This document shows, piece by piece, positions 1 to 12,094 of a stretch of DNA of 64,000 nt. The DNA lies in the NCBI RefSeq assembly GCF_905163445.1, contig NC_053190.1, positions 1,304,501 to 1,368,500 on the forward strand, written 5' to 3'. The notes below the pieces were generated by a model. It was not told where the DNA came from and searched no databases. It worked only from the letters and a program-made list of their open reading frames with translations. Source of the DNA: Pararge aegeria. Lineage: Eukaryota > Arthropoda > Insecta > Lepidoptera > Nymphalidae. How positions within the stretch are numbered: the stretch's first letter is position 1; each line of letters starts with the position of its first letter. The position numbers and the translations under genes are program-made.

Positions 1-135
1 TTTTTGTGTATTATATTCATAAAAAAATATTCATCAGCTATCTCAGTACCCATAACACAAGCTACGCTTACTTTGGGGCTAGATGGCGATGTGTGTATTG
101 TCGTAGTATATTTATTTATTTATTTATTTAATCTT
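1..135 (+). mobile_element. SINE-A 3' part, cut by window edge
   Basis: Contains AATATTCATCAGCTATCTCA, ACCCATAACACAAGCTACGC, TTTGGGGCTAGATGGCGATG and GTCGTAGTATATTTATTTAT. The tRNA head would be left of the window. Confidence 0.85.
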
Positions 136-1700
136 ATATCCTACTAAAGCAGATCAATTTTATCTATAAAATTCATTTTAAAAAACTACTTAAAATGTAG
201 TGTGTATTACATGGTATTTTTTGTTTATTTAGTTCGCAAAATTGACAATCAACTGCTTACTCTAATATAAACTATAGCACTATTTGACATGTGTATACAA
301 TTGTGCCTTCTCGATGCGAACATAGCATGCAAAACCGCTGGGTACATAAGGCTGCTGTACACAGCTAAAAACAATTTAAAATAATTTAAAATGTAAAATA
401 CTATAAAATGGTATGGTAGATAAAACTGTTGGGACTTCAGAAATATATTTCTGAAGTCTTACAAATGTTCTTCTATGGCTCAGTTACCTTACAACAACGC
501 GGAGACAAAATTTCACTTTTACACTTCACATGGAACTCGGCCGAGATTAATTTAATGTCTTATGATACTTAAGAGTTTACGAGTAATTAGTTCGGATCAT
601 ACTTCGATATGTAGAATGCACGCGTTCAAAATGTAAAACGTCTTTCACTTAAAAGGAACCAACACAGGATTCGCCTTGTGTGGATTTAAAATGGAGACTA
701 GGTTAGTTAGAACAGGGATAGACACGTTTCAGAGGAGAGTATGCAACAAAAAAAAGGGGGGATAGACACGTCAGCATCAAATATCTGTTAATTATTTATC
801 TACCCTCAAATGAATTAATATGTGAAATAATGAACACCACCAATTAAAGTACCTATAATCGCCTACTAAAAAACCCGAGAAAACGGAAGTTCCCACGGGA
901 TTTGCAAGAAACCGTAACTACCGCGAACGCAATCGTGGCCAACAGCTAGTGTTGGATATGGATTGATAATTTAGCTTAAACTATAATAGGAAATATTTGT
1001 TTGTTTGTTGTGAACGATAAACTTCAAAATGAAATAATGAACTTATTAATTCATTTTTCACTATTAGGAAGCTATTTTTTTCTGAAGAAACATATTTAAC
1101 GCGTCCGTTACCATATCTGACTACATCCTTATCACTTACAAAAAGTTGAGATTACAGTCAAGTGTAGTGGAAAAAAAAAAGTGGGTGTACTTATTTGCGC
1201 GCGCTAGAAGTTATATTTCTTCGGCGTAACAACATAAAATCTTTTCAAAAATTTTATCTTACTCCTTATTCTACGTTTGTAGAAAAAACGACACTAACAA
1301 TAGAAAAAAGGTAATTAAAATTTATATTATTATCGGACCACCAAGTTTTACTGAACATTAAAATTTGAGATTTTTTTACAATTGAATCAACAAAATCAAC
1401 TTTGACAATTTAAAGTGTGCGATGCCAAAACTTTTGTGAAAAACTAAAATGGCGACTATTGCCAACTTCAGGGTGTCAGATTTTTGTGACGGTGTGCGCT
1501 CGCATATTAAAAAGTGAGCTGGCGGATGATGTATATGTATAAATTCCAATGTAATGTACAATCGGAATAGCTAATCTTTTTTATTTTGCTTTTTTCATTT
1601 AAAACGTAAGCTTATAGAAAAATGCTATAATAATATTAAGGATTACATATATAATAATAAAGCTTTGGTATGAATTGCTATAACTCCATAGCTAAATATT
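136..1700. other. Non-coding, mostly unrecognised
   Basis: AT-rich sequence without a supported gene. The only recognisable piece is a Helitron-like 3' end near 870-945 (CAATCGTGGCCAACAGCTAG followed by T). Short open frames here have no protein-family features. Confidence 0.6.
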
Positions 1701-1717
1701 ATATATATATACTCGAC

Positions 1718-1840
1718 CATATGGTGATAACACAAAAATACCTGGCTAAGTTTGTTGTGCGGTATTCTTAGACCAGGGCGTGTTTGGCATCCTCTTAGGT
1801 TTAGTTTTAAGTTAACAAATGAAGCTATCATCATTACCTA
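1718..1840 (+). mobile_element. LINE-B 3' UTR fragment
   Basis: Diverged copy of the UTR block: ATGGTGATAACACAAAAATA, CTTAGACCAGGGCGTGTTTG and TTTAGTTTTAAGTTAACAAA. No coding part is retained. Confidence 0.7.
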
Positions 1841-1848
1841 ACATTCAG

Positions 1849-1962
1849 CGGCGTGCATAAAGGGTATACGCAGAAAAAAAAAACTCTAGTACGAGTTAAA
1901 AAAAATTAAAGGCTGAGTGTATGTGCATACCCTGTGCATACCCTCTATGCACGCCACTGCTA
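1849..1962. mobile_element. Family F MITE, short copy
   Basis: Left CAGCGGCGTGCATAAAGGGT and right ACCCTCTATGCACGCCACTG. Flanks CTAACATT and CTAAAATA agree at six of eight positions. The interior differs from the 44.3-kb copy. Confidence 0.7.
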
Positions 1963-2439
1963 AAATAAGTATTAACATGTTAAATATATGAACGCTTCAT
2001 AATTGCCTGTTATAAGGTCTACATGGATAAAACATTTATGAATTTGAATTTGTATCCATAAAGGTACGTAGAATAATATAATGATCAAGCCCGTTAATGA
2101 AGCATTTCATAATTCGCGAGAAAAATGAATTGAGTGGATATGAACTGGGAATTTCGTACGTACCTACCTATATCTCCAACAAAACGAAAAGAAGAAGTTT
2201 TAGTTAGTTTGCAACGCTTTCACGTAAAAGCTATTCATTGGATTAAGGTGAAATGTTGTTCGGAACTTACATAAAATAGTATCAGCGTATATAAATTGAG
2301 TGAAGTGCCGCGTTTATTGAGACAAAGGGCTTACGAAGATAGGCATGTACACCAGGCGTAAAAAAGTAAAACCTCTTTTAGGTATTTTATATACATTCTA
2401 CATTTAATTAATTTGACACCGAACTTACTTTCGGATACA

Positions 2440-2670
2440 AAGCTGTGGGTTCGATTCCCACAACTGGAAAATGTTTTTGTAATGTAATGTAATGTACATG
2501 AATGTAAAATGTCAAAGTCAAAGTTTTTTTTTTTTTTTTTTTTAAATAAAATATTTGTATATTATACGTATTTTTGGAAATTATTCATGAAAATATTCAT
2601 CAATCATCTTAGCACCCATAACACAAGCTACGCTTACTTTGGGGCTAGATGGGGATATGTGTATGAATGT
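2440..2670 (+). mobile_element. SINE-A copy, head truncated
   Basis: Starts at the B-box region (TGTGGGTTCGATTCCCACAA), then a run of about 20 T (2525-2543) replaces part of the body. It continues with AATATTCATCAATCATCTTA and CTTACTTTGGGGCTAGATGG. Confidence 0.82.
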
Positions 2671-2699
2671 AAATCCAAGATGGCGTCCAACATAAAGTA

Positions 2700-5200
2700 G
2701 CGGATAAACAATAAAAAAAAATGGTTAAACGTTTTTTATTGCCAATAATGTATTATGGCAATGATGATAATTACGGGCGCATGAGGCTTAGCACCTAAGC
2801 CTCAGGATGATCGGTTCAGAGTGGCACGTTGCAGGATGAAGATAATATAGTAAACTGTAGGAAATACTTTTTCCTTTGCTTTATCACATTTTACTGTACA
2901 CCACAGGTGTACAAACACAAAGGATTCTTTCATTCATGAACGATTAATATAAATCCCTTTGAAGAAGATATGAATTAAATTTATTTCACGAATTTAATAC
3001 TTTGAAAAAGATTTTTATCAGATAGATTCTTATAAGCAATGAACTCTAAGAAGGTTTAATTCTTTTGTACGAAATTGGTTTTATCATCGGTGTCCAAGTC
3101 CTTGTTCCTTTTTTCAAAAGCTGTTTTTTTTCTGCACAAGTTGGTTCTATGTTTAAATTACGGAAGGTCAAATATCCAGTGCAGTACAAGGCAACAGATG
3201 AACAAATAAAGAAATATTGAATAACCATTTCGTGGTCGGGTAAATAGTATCAGCGTATAAATTGGGTGAAGTACCTCGTTTATTGAGATATAGGACCGAT
3301 AAAGGACTGTGGAACAATACAAAATGGCGGAAAGGAAAGGGTTGTAATTAATAAATAGTTAAATAATGTTATATGAAAACTATACATTAGTAAAGGTGGA
3401 AACGTAATTTATTACGAAAACTTGACACGTCTCAAAAAAAGTATACTTTAAAAAATTGTGTTGCACACCCCAGTGCCTTTTGCAGAGTACTTTTAGACCG
3501 GTTATTATTGCTGAAATTGTGATAATAATCCCACAATAAGCGATATCTAAAGCTTGTGATTATTCTCTAAGTTGGTGATAGCTAAGAATCATCGGTACGG
3601 CCAAAGATGCCGAATAGCCGGTCTTACTTTACAAATAAATAGCTCGGTTCGACTATTCCAAAAAAAAAAATTCACACTTGATAGCAATAAGGAAATAAAC
3701 ACTATTTTTAACCTTGCTTCATTACTGTATGGACTATGAGTATACTAACACTACAGCTGGAGGTGTGGTACCTAGGACACAACCGATAAAGTGTCATTTT
3801 TTTTACTGTGCGTGTATCCGAACGTTGCCCGGTGCGGCGCGTATTTCCTACGCATATCCGAACTTCTGATTCCGCAGCTATAGAATGCCTTTTTCTCGCT
3901 CACACTCATTGGCTTATATGGGATTTATTTTCTGATTTCACTCATACAAATGGTAATGTATTTAGCAGAGAAAATAATAAATTATTTTAAATCGATGAAT
4001 TTAGAAAGCAAGATTACGGGTTGAAGTTCGTACGGATGGCTAGTAAATTGTAAAACTGTGCTGAACAATTTCACACCGATTTGTTGTTGTGAGAAAGTTT
4101 ATTGTTTGCTGGAGTTCGGAAAAGTGCAAGACTGAGATTTTTCATAAAAAATTAAAGTAAATTTTATTAAATATGAGCTCAAATTTTGTGGAAATTGTTT
4201 CTTGTGGCGAGCTCGGGTGTTTTCGAACATTAATGGTGCAACAAAAGGTAAACTCATAAACTTTTGAAAAATTACGCCAGACTTGACTTGTGTATAAACT
4301 GTAGTTGACAATTTAATAGATCAGTACACAAAACTATTTGGGTTGTTGGATTCACATAAAGCTCTACTATTTGAGCTAGATATAGTTCACCACATCACCC
4401 ACACACTCTCCTTAACTAGTAAGTTATCTCATACTGATGTATAAAGATGAAAACTTGTTTGTTTGTTTACTTAAACGCGATGATCTTGGAACTACAGATC
4501 CGATTAAAAAAAATCTTTCAGTTTTGGATATCCCATTTATTAAAGAAGGCTTTACGCAAACGCATTACGCAAAGACCAATAGGTGCACCACTGAAAAAGG
4601 TTTTTTTTTTTTTGAGAGGTTCCGCTGGGTAAACGGTTAAAGTTTCGATAAAATCAAGTACGACAAAGTTGAACCCGTTTAAAAACAAAGAGTCCGCATA
4701 TGTCTATCTTTTACGTTTGACTAATGTCCATTTTATATAATAAATAAATCCATACTCTGTAAATGTATTACCTAGCAACACCGTTATGTTCATAAATATC
4801 CATAATTTTTTTAACAAATAACATCTTGGCTAAGCTAATTATCTACAGATTATAGATAGATTGAATAAAAAAAAAAACGGGCGTTATACGCGGACTAACC
4901 GCTCGTCATAGATAAGCACATTTATCTGAGGCAACCTTTATTAACCTAGAATAAACCAGCGACTTACAAGTGTAAGCAGAATCCAAAGTCGCCACAATCA
5001 AGCCTTCTTGGTATCCTCATTGGGATTCAGTCAGCACACTGGAAGATGTTGGAAACTCGTAAAGATTTCAAAAGTTAAATTAGGAATGTTGAGAATATTC
5101 ACCGACTTTTATCCCTCGCCATTTGTTTTTAAAACAAAGACCTTGAATTAACGGAGATTGTGAACAACTCAAAAGTAAACTTAATATTACCCAGCTAAAT
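2700..5200. other. Non-coding, nothing recognised
   Basis: No gene, RNA or known repeat could be supported. Several 60-70 codon open stretches on both strands are consistent with chance. Confidence 0.55.
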
Positions 5201-5201
5201 G

Positions 5202-5342
5202 CAAAATTCATTTATTTCATGTAGGCCTAATAAAAGCACTTTTGAAACATCAAGTCTGTCTGTTTGACTCTACCACCGGTTCGGAAGGCAGATTCCACCG
5301 AGCCCACCAGATAAGAGCCGGCAAGAAACTCAGCAGATTGGT
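5202..5342 (-). mobile_element. LINE-A 3' UTR fragment
   Basis: Minus-strand copy with the tail (AATTCATTTATTTCATGTAG), AAAAGCACTTTTGAAACATC, CTCTACCACCGGTTCGG and GCCGGCAAGAAACTCAGCAG. A small insertion interrupts the region equivalent to TTCTCGGTAGAATC. Confidence 0.82.
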
Positions 5343-5888
5343 AGCTTTAAAGAATAAGGGTAGAAACAGATTGCGCTTTATACCTAGGATAGGTTGAAAG
5401 ACATAGGTACATTTTCTGCGATAATAAGTAGCCTCTTATAAAAAGTAGTTGCTCTCCAGCTTAACTGTTAAAATAAATTTGAAGTTCCATTATAAGTGGA
5501 AATTAATGACACCTTTCACGAATCGAATATGTCTGCGACACAAAAGTCAATTTATCATTCCACTCGAGAACAACACTGCAGGCACATTGGAGGTTGTAAC
5601 CGGAAACAATGAGAGCCTTTCACGTTCGGCACGGTTCTGCAATAAAAAAGCAACATACCCTTCTCTCGAGGACTGTCATTTGCTAGTAACTTGTACTTTG
5701 CAATACAACAGGACCGGTTGGTCAAAAATATCGAAATATCGATAAATCCCAAAATATTATCGTGGTATGTACCCGTTGAAAAATATTTAAGTTATGTTCA
5801 TTAATCACGAAAATCTTAGTTTAAAATATTGTTTTTTAAATCTTTTTTTAAAAATCTTTTAATAATTAAAAATATATTTTAATTGGAT

Positions 5889-6140
5889 TACGCGTTCACC
5901 GTATTTAACCGCTCCAGACTGTTATCTTTGGGGTTATTTGAAAGGAAAAGTCTACATTAATCAGCCTAGAACCATCCAACAATTAAAAAGCAATATACGC
6001 GACGAAATAAACAACATAACACCAATAGTTTTGCGAAAGGTTATGGAAAATGTGTTGGAAAGAGCACAAATATGCGAAGCAGAAAATGGCCACCACTCGC
6101 GAGATATTATTTTTCATAACGAAACTAAAAATATTCCCCA
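5889..6140 (+). pseudogene. mariner/IS630-type transposase C-terminal fragment
   Basis: Plus-strand codons read ITRSPYLTAPDCYLWGYLKG, then KVYINQPRTIQQLKSNIRDE and a final segment ending AENGHHSRDIIFHNETK. The pattern RSPDL.P.D..LWG.LK..VY..RP.T...L...I..EI...P..L..V...ER...C....G.H..DIIF is the C-terminal third of mariner/IS630 DDE transposases. It includes the third catalytic Asp position (APD). Earlier catalytic motifs and terminal repeats are not visible. A TA microsatellite begins at 6147. Confidence 0.8.
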
Positions 6141-6339
6141 TTTATATACATATATATATATATATATATAATAATTCATACCCCTTGTATATTATTTATT
6201 TATTATTATTTATTTCATATGTATGTGCATTAAACTAATTGTTTTATAAATATAACCTGAAATAAACTATTTACTAAAATAAAATCTAAAACGTCCTCGA
6301 AACCACCGTCCAACAAATTTTTCATATGTATATATATAT

Positions 6340-6506
6340 ATAATAGAACCTATCCCCCCCCCAGCGCCATCTGTCGGGCTGATTTGTGAATCTAAACCAT
6401 CCAGGGTGTCACCCAAACGCATACCGAAAAATTCATTCAAATCGGTCCAGCCGTCCAGGAGGAGTTTAGTGACATACACACGCACACAAGAATTATATAT
6501 ATAAAG

Positions 6507-6559
<53 letters not shown>

Positions 6560-6580
6560 GTATATTAATATAGTGAAAAA
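6340..6580. repeat. Repeat 3' end followed by TA microsatellites
   Basis: CAGCGCCATCTGTCGGGCTG, ATCGGTCCAGCCGTCCAGGA and CACACAAGAATTATATATAT, then nearly pure TA from about 6495 to 6565. Another TA run is at 6147-6172. A predicted minus-strand reading through here is TA-repeat translation only. Confidence 0.7.
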
Positions 6581-7004
6581 AAGGCAAGGCAAGTTTATGA
6601 TATTAAATTCTTCCCCATTATGAAAGTGTTATAAGTAAGCACCAAAGACATAACATTCTAAGTTCTTATGTCATCTAAAATTCGACGTGAGTGAATTCCT
6701 AAGGATGTGGTCTGAACATTTTTCATCAGCGTGGTTGCTCGTAGGTGTGTCGCTCTACGTTATGCCCCCGACTCAATTTAACACACTACGGATTGAAGCA
6801 ATCAAGGAAAATCTGTCAGAAGGTATATTTGTAGTGGTATATGTGTGATGTTGGTTTCATTTCTGAGTTCTATGCCATTGCTGGGTACAGTCTGTCTGTC
6901 TGTTTGTCTGGGCTACTCTTACCGCTAAAACCGATTTTGGAAGGACCTTTATTGGTAAGAGTAGACACAGGTCACACGCCGTACCATACATATATATACT
7001 CGTA

Positions 7005-7265
7005 TATAAATAAATATAATAATAGTAAATAAATATTCTAGGACAATACACACATCGCCATCTAGCCCCAAAGTAAGCGCAGCTTGGGTTATGGGTACTG
7101 AGGTAGCTGTTGAATATTTTTAAAATACACATAAATACTTGTAATATACAGATAAACGCCCAGACACTTAAAAACAATCATGTTCATCACACAAACATGT
7201 GCGCAGTGGGCAGCGACCCTAGGATGGAGAAAGCAGGGTCGCTGCCCACTGCGCCAGTCTGCCAT
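7005..7265 (-). mobile_element. SINE-A copy with inverted head duplication
   Basis: Minus-strand body (CACATCGCCATCTAGCCCCA, GTAAGCGCAGCTTGGGTTAT). Where a normal copy would have the B-box, the sequence instead carries GCGCAGTGGGCAGCGACCCT (7201-7220), a 14-nt spacer, and its exact reverse complement (7235-7254). The B-box region is lost. Confidence 0.82.
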
Positions 7266-8653
7266 CAAATGATATCTGGTAAGATATTCATTGTAATAAT
7301 TTTTTTTTCTCTTTATTTTAAGAGCTTAGTCACTTAATGTGTATATATTATGTACAGACATTTATTTCTTAATCTAAAATATGTTCTAACTAATTTATAT
7401 ATCAGTTTTGATTCTGATCTAACAGGAAACGCTAATAAATCTACTATCCTTAAATAACTATCTAGTAAAAGTATTCTAAGTTTTTCATTCCAACACAACG
7501 TGATAAATAAGACTTTAATTTTTTCGAATGAGTTAGGCAAATTTATTTGTTAGAATATGTCCGGAACGAAGTCTTAACGAAATCAAATAATGTCAAGCGC
7601 AATTAAGTTATAAATTAAATACGTATTTATTTACATAGGTATTAATACGTTGTAGTTGTGTAATGATAATAAAAATATCTTCGCAAATAATATATTACTT
7701 TAAAACAAATTTGATTACCATAATACAGCTAAAGAGAGTTAACTTTAAAACATCGTACGGACTTTTTAGAACTGTTTTAGAGCCACGCCAATATAGCTAT
7801 CAGGAAGCAGATTTTTTTTCGACTTATTATTATTATTTAACTTTATATTTCTATACCACATTATTAACATATACAAAAATAAATTAAGAACAGAAATATA
7901 AAGAAAGAAGTAGAATACAACAGGCAGCTTTATCTCTTCCAAGCAAAACAGAACAGACACACAGACAAACAGACTAGAATTCCAAAAATTGCATTTTTAC
8001 GTCCTATTGCTAACCTATCTATTTATATATGTGTCTAACGTCTCCCAGTTATCTTTTGGAATAAACCTTTTATATACAGACACTGCTAGTTTACGATGGT
8101 TTATATGTATAAATTTATATAGATAAAGATAGAGGATACAAGTATGGGGAAATTGCGCTTTTTCGAAATTATTATAAACGTATACACAGAAGCTACCGCT
8201 TTTTAATAGTTTGAGTAACAGAGTCGAATCAAAAAACTTGATTTGTAGTAAGTAACTTCCGACAAAGTTATGCATTAAGTTGCCGTAATAAATCTAGCAC
8301 AGATAAAAGAGTATTTGAGTTTAAATTTCAAAAAGTAGTAGCTGGAATTTAATTTATTGTAGTAATTGATATAGCGCTTGCTTCGATAAAAGTAACTGGA
8401 AACTTTTGCCTCTCTGCCAACTCTGATGGCCTGGTATTCTTGTTTTATATTTACTTTTTTTGGTTCGTATATTACGAAGGAAACCTATCACTTCAAAAGC
8501 ATATCCTTCAATAAAAAAATTGGAAGTCATAAATAAGGACGACGAGAGAAGTAAAAACTAAAAACAATAGAACAACCATAGGTATTTCGTCATTAAAATA
8601 TAGCTTGTTTTTAGATTTAATTTTTCTTCATAAACGTAATATAAGTACATTAT
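7266..8653. other. Non-coding, nothing recognised
   Basis: AT-rich DNA with chance-length open frames only. Ends at the LINE-A fragment. Confidence 0.55.
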
Positions 8654-8995
8654 TTACTGACGTAGAAACAGCAAGACTTGTTTACTTTGCGTACTTTCAT
8701 AGTGTGATGTCTTACGGGATCTTATTATGGGGCAAAGCTGCTGATATTGAAACTATATTCATATTGCAGAAAAGTTGGATTGAGTATACGCTTTTATAAT
8801 ATGATTCCTAAAATAATTTTGGACCTACCAATGCATAAGTTTGAGGAATGTGTTAAACACATTTATTACAGCGAGGTTATTATACAGTTGATGAATTTCT
8901 TAATGACAAGGTTGCTTGGAAGCATCCGGCTCCGCTTTAACAAGATAGAAAAACGAATTTTAAAGCGTGTTGTTTTTTGAAAAGAGCAACTTCCT
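8654..8995 (+). mobile_element. LINE-A 3' fragment with internal deletion
   Basis: It matches LINE-A ORF2 from about 51970 (TTACTGACGTAGAAACAGC) to about 52091. It then jumps to about 52324 (GGATTGAGTATACGC) and runs to the stop region and start of the 3' UTR (AAAAGAGCAAC). About 230 nt are missing, and the reading frame is broken at the junction. The remainder is very similar to the intact copy. Confidence 0.88.
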
Positions 8996-9117
8996 GAGAA
9001 TTTCTTAAAAGATTAGCTTCAACGGTGAAGGAAAACATGTGACAACGGTGAAGGAGAAGTGTGGCTAAAAACTGCATAAAAGTTTTTTTATAAATTGACG
9101 GACAAAGGCGATGGGCC

Positions 9118-9420
9118 ACGTGATGGTAGCCTAGTGGCTAAGAGATCGACTTCACTTTCAGAGGGCCGAGTTCGACCCCGGCACGCACTTTTAAGTTTTG
9201 TAAGTTATGTGCGTTTGAAGCAATTAAAAGATCCATAGCCTCAACGGTGAAGGAAAACATCGTGACGAAACCTGCATGCCTAAAAGTCTATACAAAGGTG
9301 TGTGGAGTCCACCAATGGGCCAGCGTGGTGGACTACGGCCTTTACCCCTTCTCATTGTGGGAAGAGACCCGTGCCCTGTGGGCCGTTACTGGGTTGATAT
9401 GATGATGATGATGATACGCA
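9118..9420 (+). mobile_element. SINE-B, full-length tRNA-derived copy
   Basis: The head is GTGATGGTAGCCTAGTGGCT (A-box TAGCCTAGTGG), then GAGTTCGACCCCGGCACGCA (B-box). The body is CAACGGTGAAGGAAAACATC, GTGTGTGGAGTCCACCAATG, CAGCGTGGTGGACTACGGCC and CTTCTCATTGTGGGAAGAGA. It ends GGGTTGATATGATGATGATG, a GAT tail. It serves as the reference for this family in the window. Confidence 0.9.
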
Positions 9421-10381
9421 GGGTATACACGACTTGTGTCACTGACTGCCGTTCTGTGACAATCAACCTGAGGCAAAAGTGGTTATTATAACACAATTCT
9501 GCTTGGCGGCAGGCAGTAATAAGAATGGCTGTAGTGCGTCCCCGAACGAGCTCTGTTCCAAAAAGCTTTACTACTGCTATTAAAAAGGCTTTAAAGTGTT
9601 TTGAAAAACTAACACCTCACTAGTGTTTTAACCCTCGGCACTGCAAACTAAGATTTCAGCTCAAATCGAGCTGAAATCTTAGGCGATCTTTTAAAACTGG
9701 CAAATGAAAAATAAGACTTAAAAAAAAGCTAAATGGACTCAGCTCACCTTGGAAGGAAACTAAGACACTTATTAAAACTTAAAGCCATCCTTGTGTAAAT
9801 TAGCTTTTATTTACAATAGGTTTGTAAACATGAAAATTAGCCAGCCGGGAATGGAACTCGACACTTCTTAGTAAAGAGGCCACGGTGCACGCTGCTGCGC
9901 CAAACAGGTCATCAAGTCTGTGGAGATTTGAGAGAATTGTTACAAAAATGAAACCGCGGCCCTGTTCATGCACAATGGCGGATGTAGGTTCCATTTCCTA
10001 TTATCGAGCGTTCATTGTCGAAGAAATGAATGGAAATGGAAAGCCTACGTTCAATTGTCGAGAGAAATTGGAAATTTTTCCGAAAAAGCACTATTGAATT
10101 TGAAGTGAATTCTCCATGTGTTCATGGAAAATTAATAAAAGTCGAGGCGGCTTGGGATAAGCTAAGCATTACCCGCATTAGATACTCTGAAAATTAATCA
10201 ATCATCTTCATGAACCATGTATAAGCACCATTTTTATTTAACAAAAAAATAGTTGACTTAAATGGAGAGTTTTTCAGACAAAATAGACGGCCGACGGCCG
10301 CAGGCGTCTGTGTGTTTGGCTTGACTAGTAGAATAATGCACACTATAATGAAAATCGGGGGAATGTATATTATTTATTTAA

Positions 10382-10812
10382 TCCCTACTAATATTATAAA
10401 TGTCAATGTAAGTTTGTTTGTTACGCTTTCACGCAAAAACTACTCAACCGATGTTCATGAAACTTTGTACACATATTCTTGGAAGTGTTAGTAATATAGG
10501 ATACTTTTTATTCCGACATTAAGCTCGGTTTCTTTGGCAGAGGGGATGAAAGTGTTTGACGATTATACACCATACCTCCGACAAATTATAACCGATTTAA
10601 ATAATTATTTTTGCAATATTGTTATAATATGTGTTTAACTTTGCCAAAACTTTGTATAGATCTGATGAATGTGGTTGGAGATAGCGGACAGCAGCAAACC
10701 TCTCATTCAAGGCTTAGCGATACTGAATACTTTAAACTTTTTTACTACAACTAAATTGAATGCCACATCAAAAACAAAATCAAACGCAGGCAAAGTCGCG
10801 GGCAATAGCTAG
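10382..10812 (+). mobile_element. Helitron-like non-autonomous element
   Basis: Starts TCCCTACTAATATTATAAAT and ends GTCGCGGGCAATAGCTAG. An A lies immediately before and a T immediately after, as expected for Helitron insertion at AT with a CTAG 3' end. No terminal inverted repeats and no target duplication. Internal marks are ACGCTTTCACGCAAAAACTA, CTTGGAAGTGTTAGTAATAT and GGATGAAAGTGTTTGACGAT. No coding capacity. Confidence 0.75.
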
Positions 10813-10929
10813 TTATTATTGTAAATTATTATATATAATCATTGTTTGAAGCGGCACAACTTGCCAGTACCTAGAAGGGGCAAAACTCTAACTCCTGATT
10901 GCAGATAGTAGTAAGTACGCGAGCTTTCT

Positions 10930-11195
10930 CTTTTTACGAGTCAGTTATAAACCAACTCGTAAAATAGAAGTAACTCGTACCTACAAACAGCGCCTCGCGG
11001 AACTCTAGGTTACCGCTGATTGACAGCCACTTAAGGGTGCGCCATTTCTCAAGAGTCTCGCCGCTACAGTTTTACTGCCACGAGAAATACTGTTATTTCA
11101 GATGCTACTAATAAACAACCTGTAAAAACATTGCGTCCATTCCTCTGCACATGACGACGGGCACGCGCGGTTTAAACGCGCGTTTTATAAACACT
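10930..11195. repeat. Diverged direct duplication, copy 1
   Basis: TTTTTACGAGTCAGTTATAA, CAGCGCCTCGCGGAACTCTA, TTGACAGCCACTTAAGGGTG, CAAGAGTCTCGCCGCTACAG and GGGCACGCGCGGTTTAAACG. A second copy begins 527 nt downstream at 11457. Neither has an ORF. Pieces of the end motif (ACGCGCGTTTTATAAAC) recur near 11980 and, altered, at 52745-52815. Confidence 0.75.
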
Positions 11196-11456
11196 CACAT
11201 AAATAAGTAAACACTCACAATCATCTCTAGCTCCGTTGCTGCGACAAAAAATTACACTACCCGCATTCCTTTCTTCTTCCTCTCCTATTTTTGATATTAA
11301 AAAATATTCTTAAATCATTCGTTTTAATACTGTGGTTTTGGAAAATTGTTGGGCTTTCACCAAACATGCAGGAGTATTGAATTACTTTTGAACTATAAAA
11401 ACCAAACACATAGTGAAAATTACAATAAATTATCACTTTATAAAGCTAAGGTACAT

Positions 11457-11715
11457 ATTTTTACGAGTCAGGTATAAACCAACTCGTAAAACTGAAGTAA
11501 CTACAAACAGCACCTCGCGGAGCTTTAGGCTACTGTTGATTGACAGCCACCTAAGGGTGCGCCATTACTCAAGAGTCTCGCCGCTATAGTTTTAGTGCCA
11601 CGAGAAATACTGTTATTTCAAATGCTACTAATAAACAACCTGTAATAACATTGCATCCGTTTCTCTGAGCATGACTACGGGCACGCGCGGTTGAAACGCG
11701 CGTTTTATAAACGTT
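11457..11715. repeat. Diverged direct duplication, copy 2
   Basis: TTTTTACGAGTCAGGTATAA, CAGCACCTCGCGGAGCTTTA, TTGACAGCCACCTAAGGGTG, CAAGAGTCTCGCCGCTATAG and GGGCACGCGCGGTTGAAACG. About 90 percent identical to copy 1 by eye, so either a dispersed repeat inserted twice or a local duplication. Confidence 0.75.
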
Positions 11716-12094
11716 AAAATATTACAGTTATAAATCACAATTATCTTTTGCGCGGTTTCTGAAAAAGCCGCAGTCCACGTTGCTTTTAAAATAACAAAAT
11801 TGTTCTTTAAATCTGATACTTAAAGGCATCTATACACGAGCGGCAAATAGCAAACGGCAGAGGTAACTTTAGCTGTCTACAACTGCCAGCGGCAGCCGTC
11901 AACACATCGGCATTTCGAATGCATGTGCTATTGGCAATGTGCCGTACAAAAGAACATCACATGCGGTCGGAAACGCTCGTTTTATAAACGCTTGTCATTT
12001 CTGCACTTCACCTTTGCATAACAATGACCTCGTGTGAAAAGACTAGAAGACTAGAGTATGAACTTTTTAATAACTTTTGCCTGCGAAGCGTACA

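Noticed and set aside
5449..5745. A 98-codon plus-strand open frame
   Set aside because: No family resemblance and no neighbouring exon; adjacent to a LINE-A fragment. Chance ORF more likely.
6267..6587. A 106-codon minus-strand open frame
   Set aside because: Its N-terminal half is translated TA microsatellite (Ile/Tyr runs) and the rest is a dispersed repeat end.
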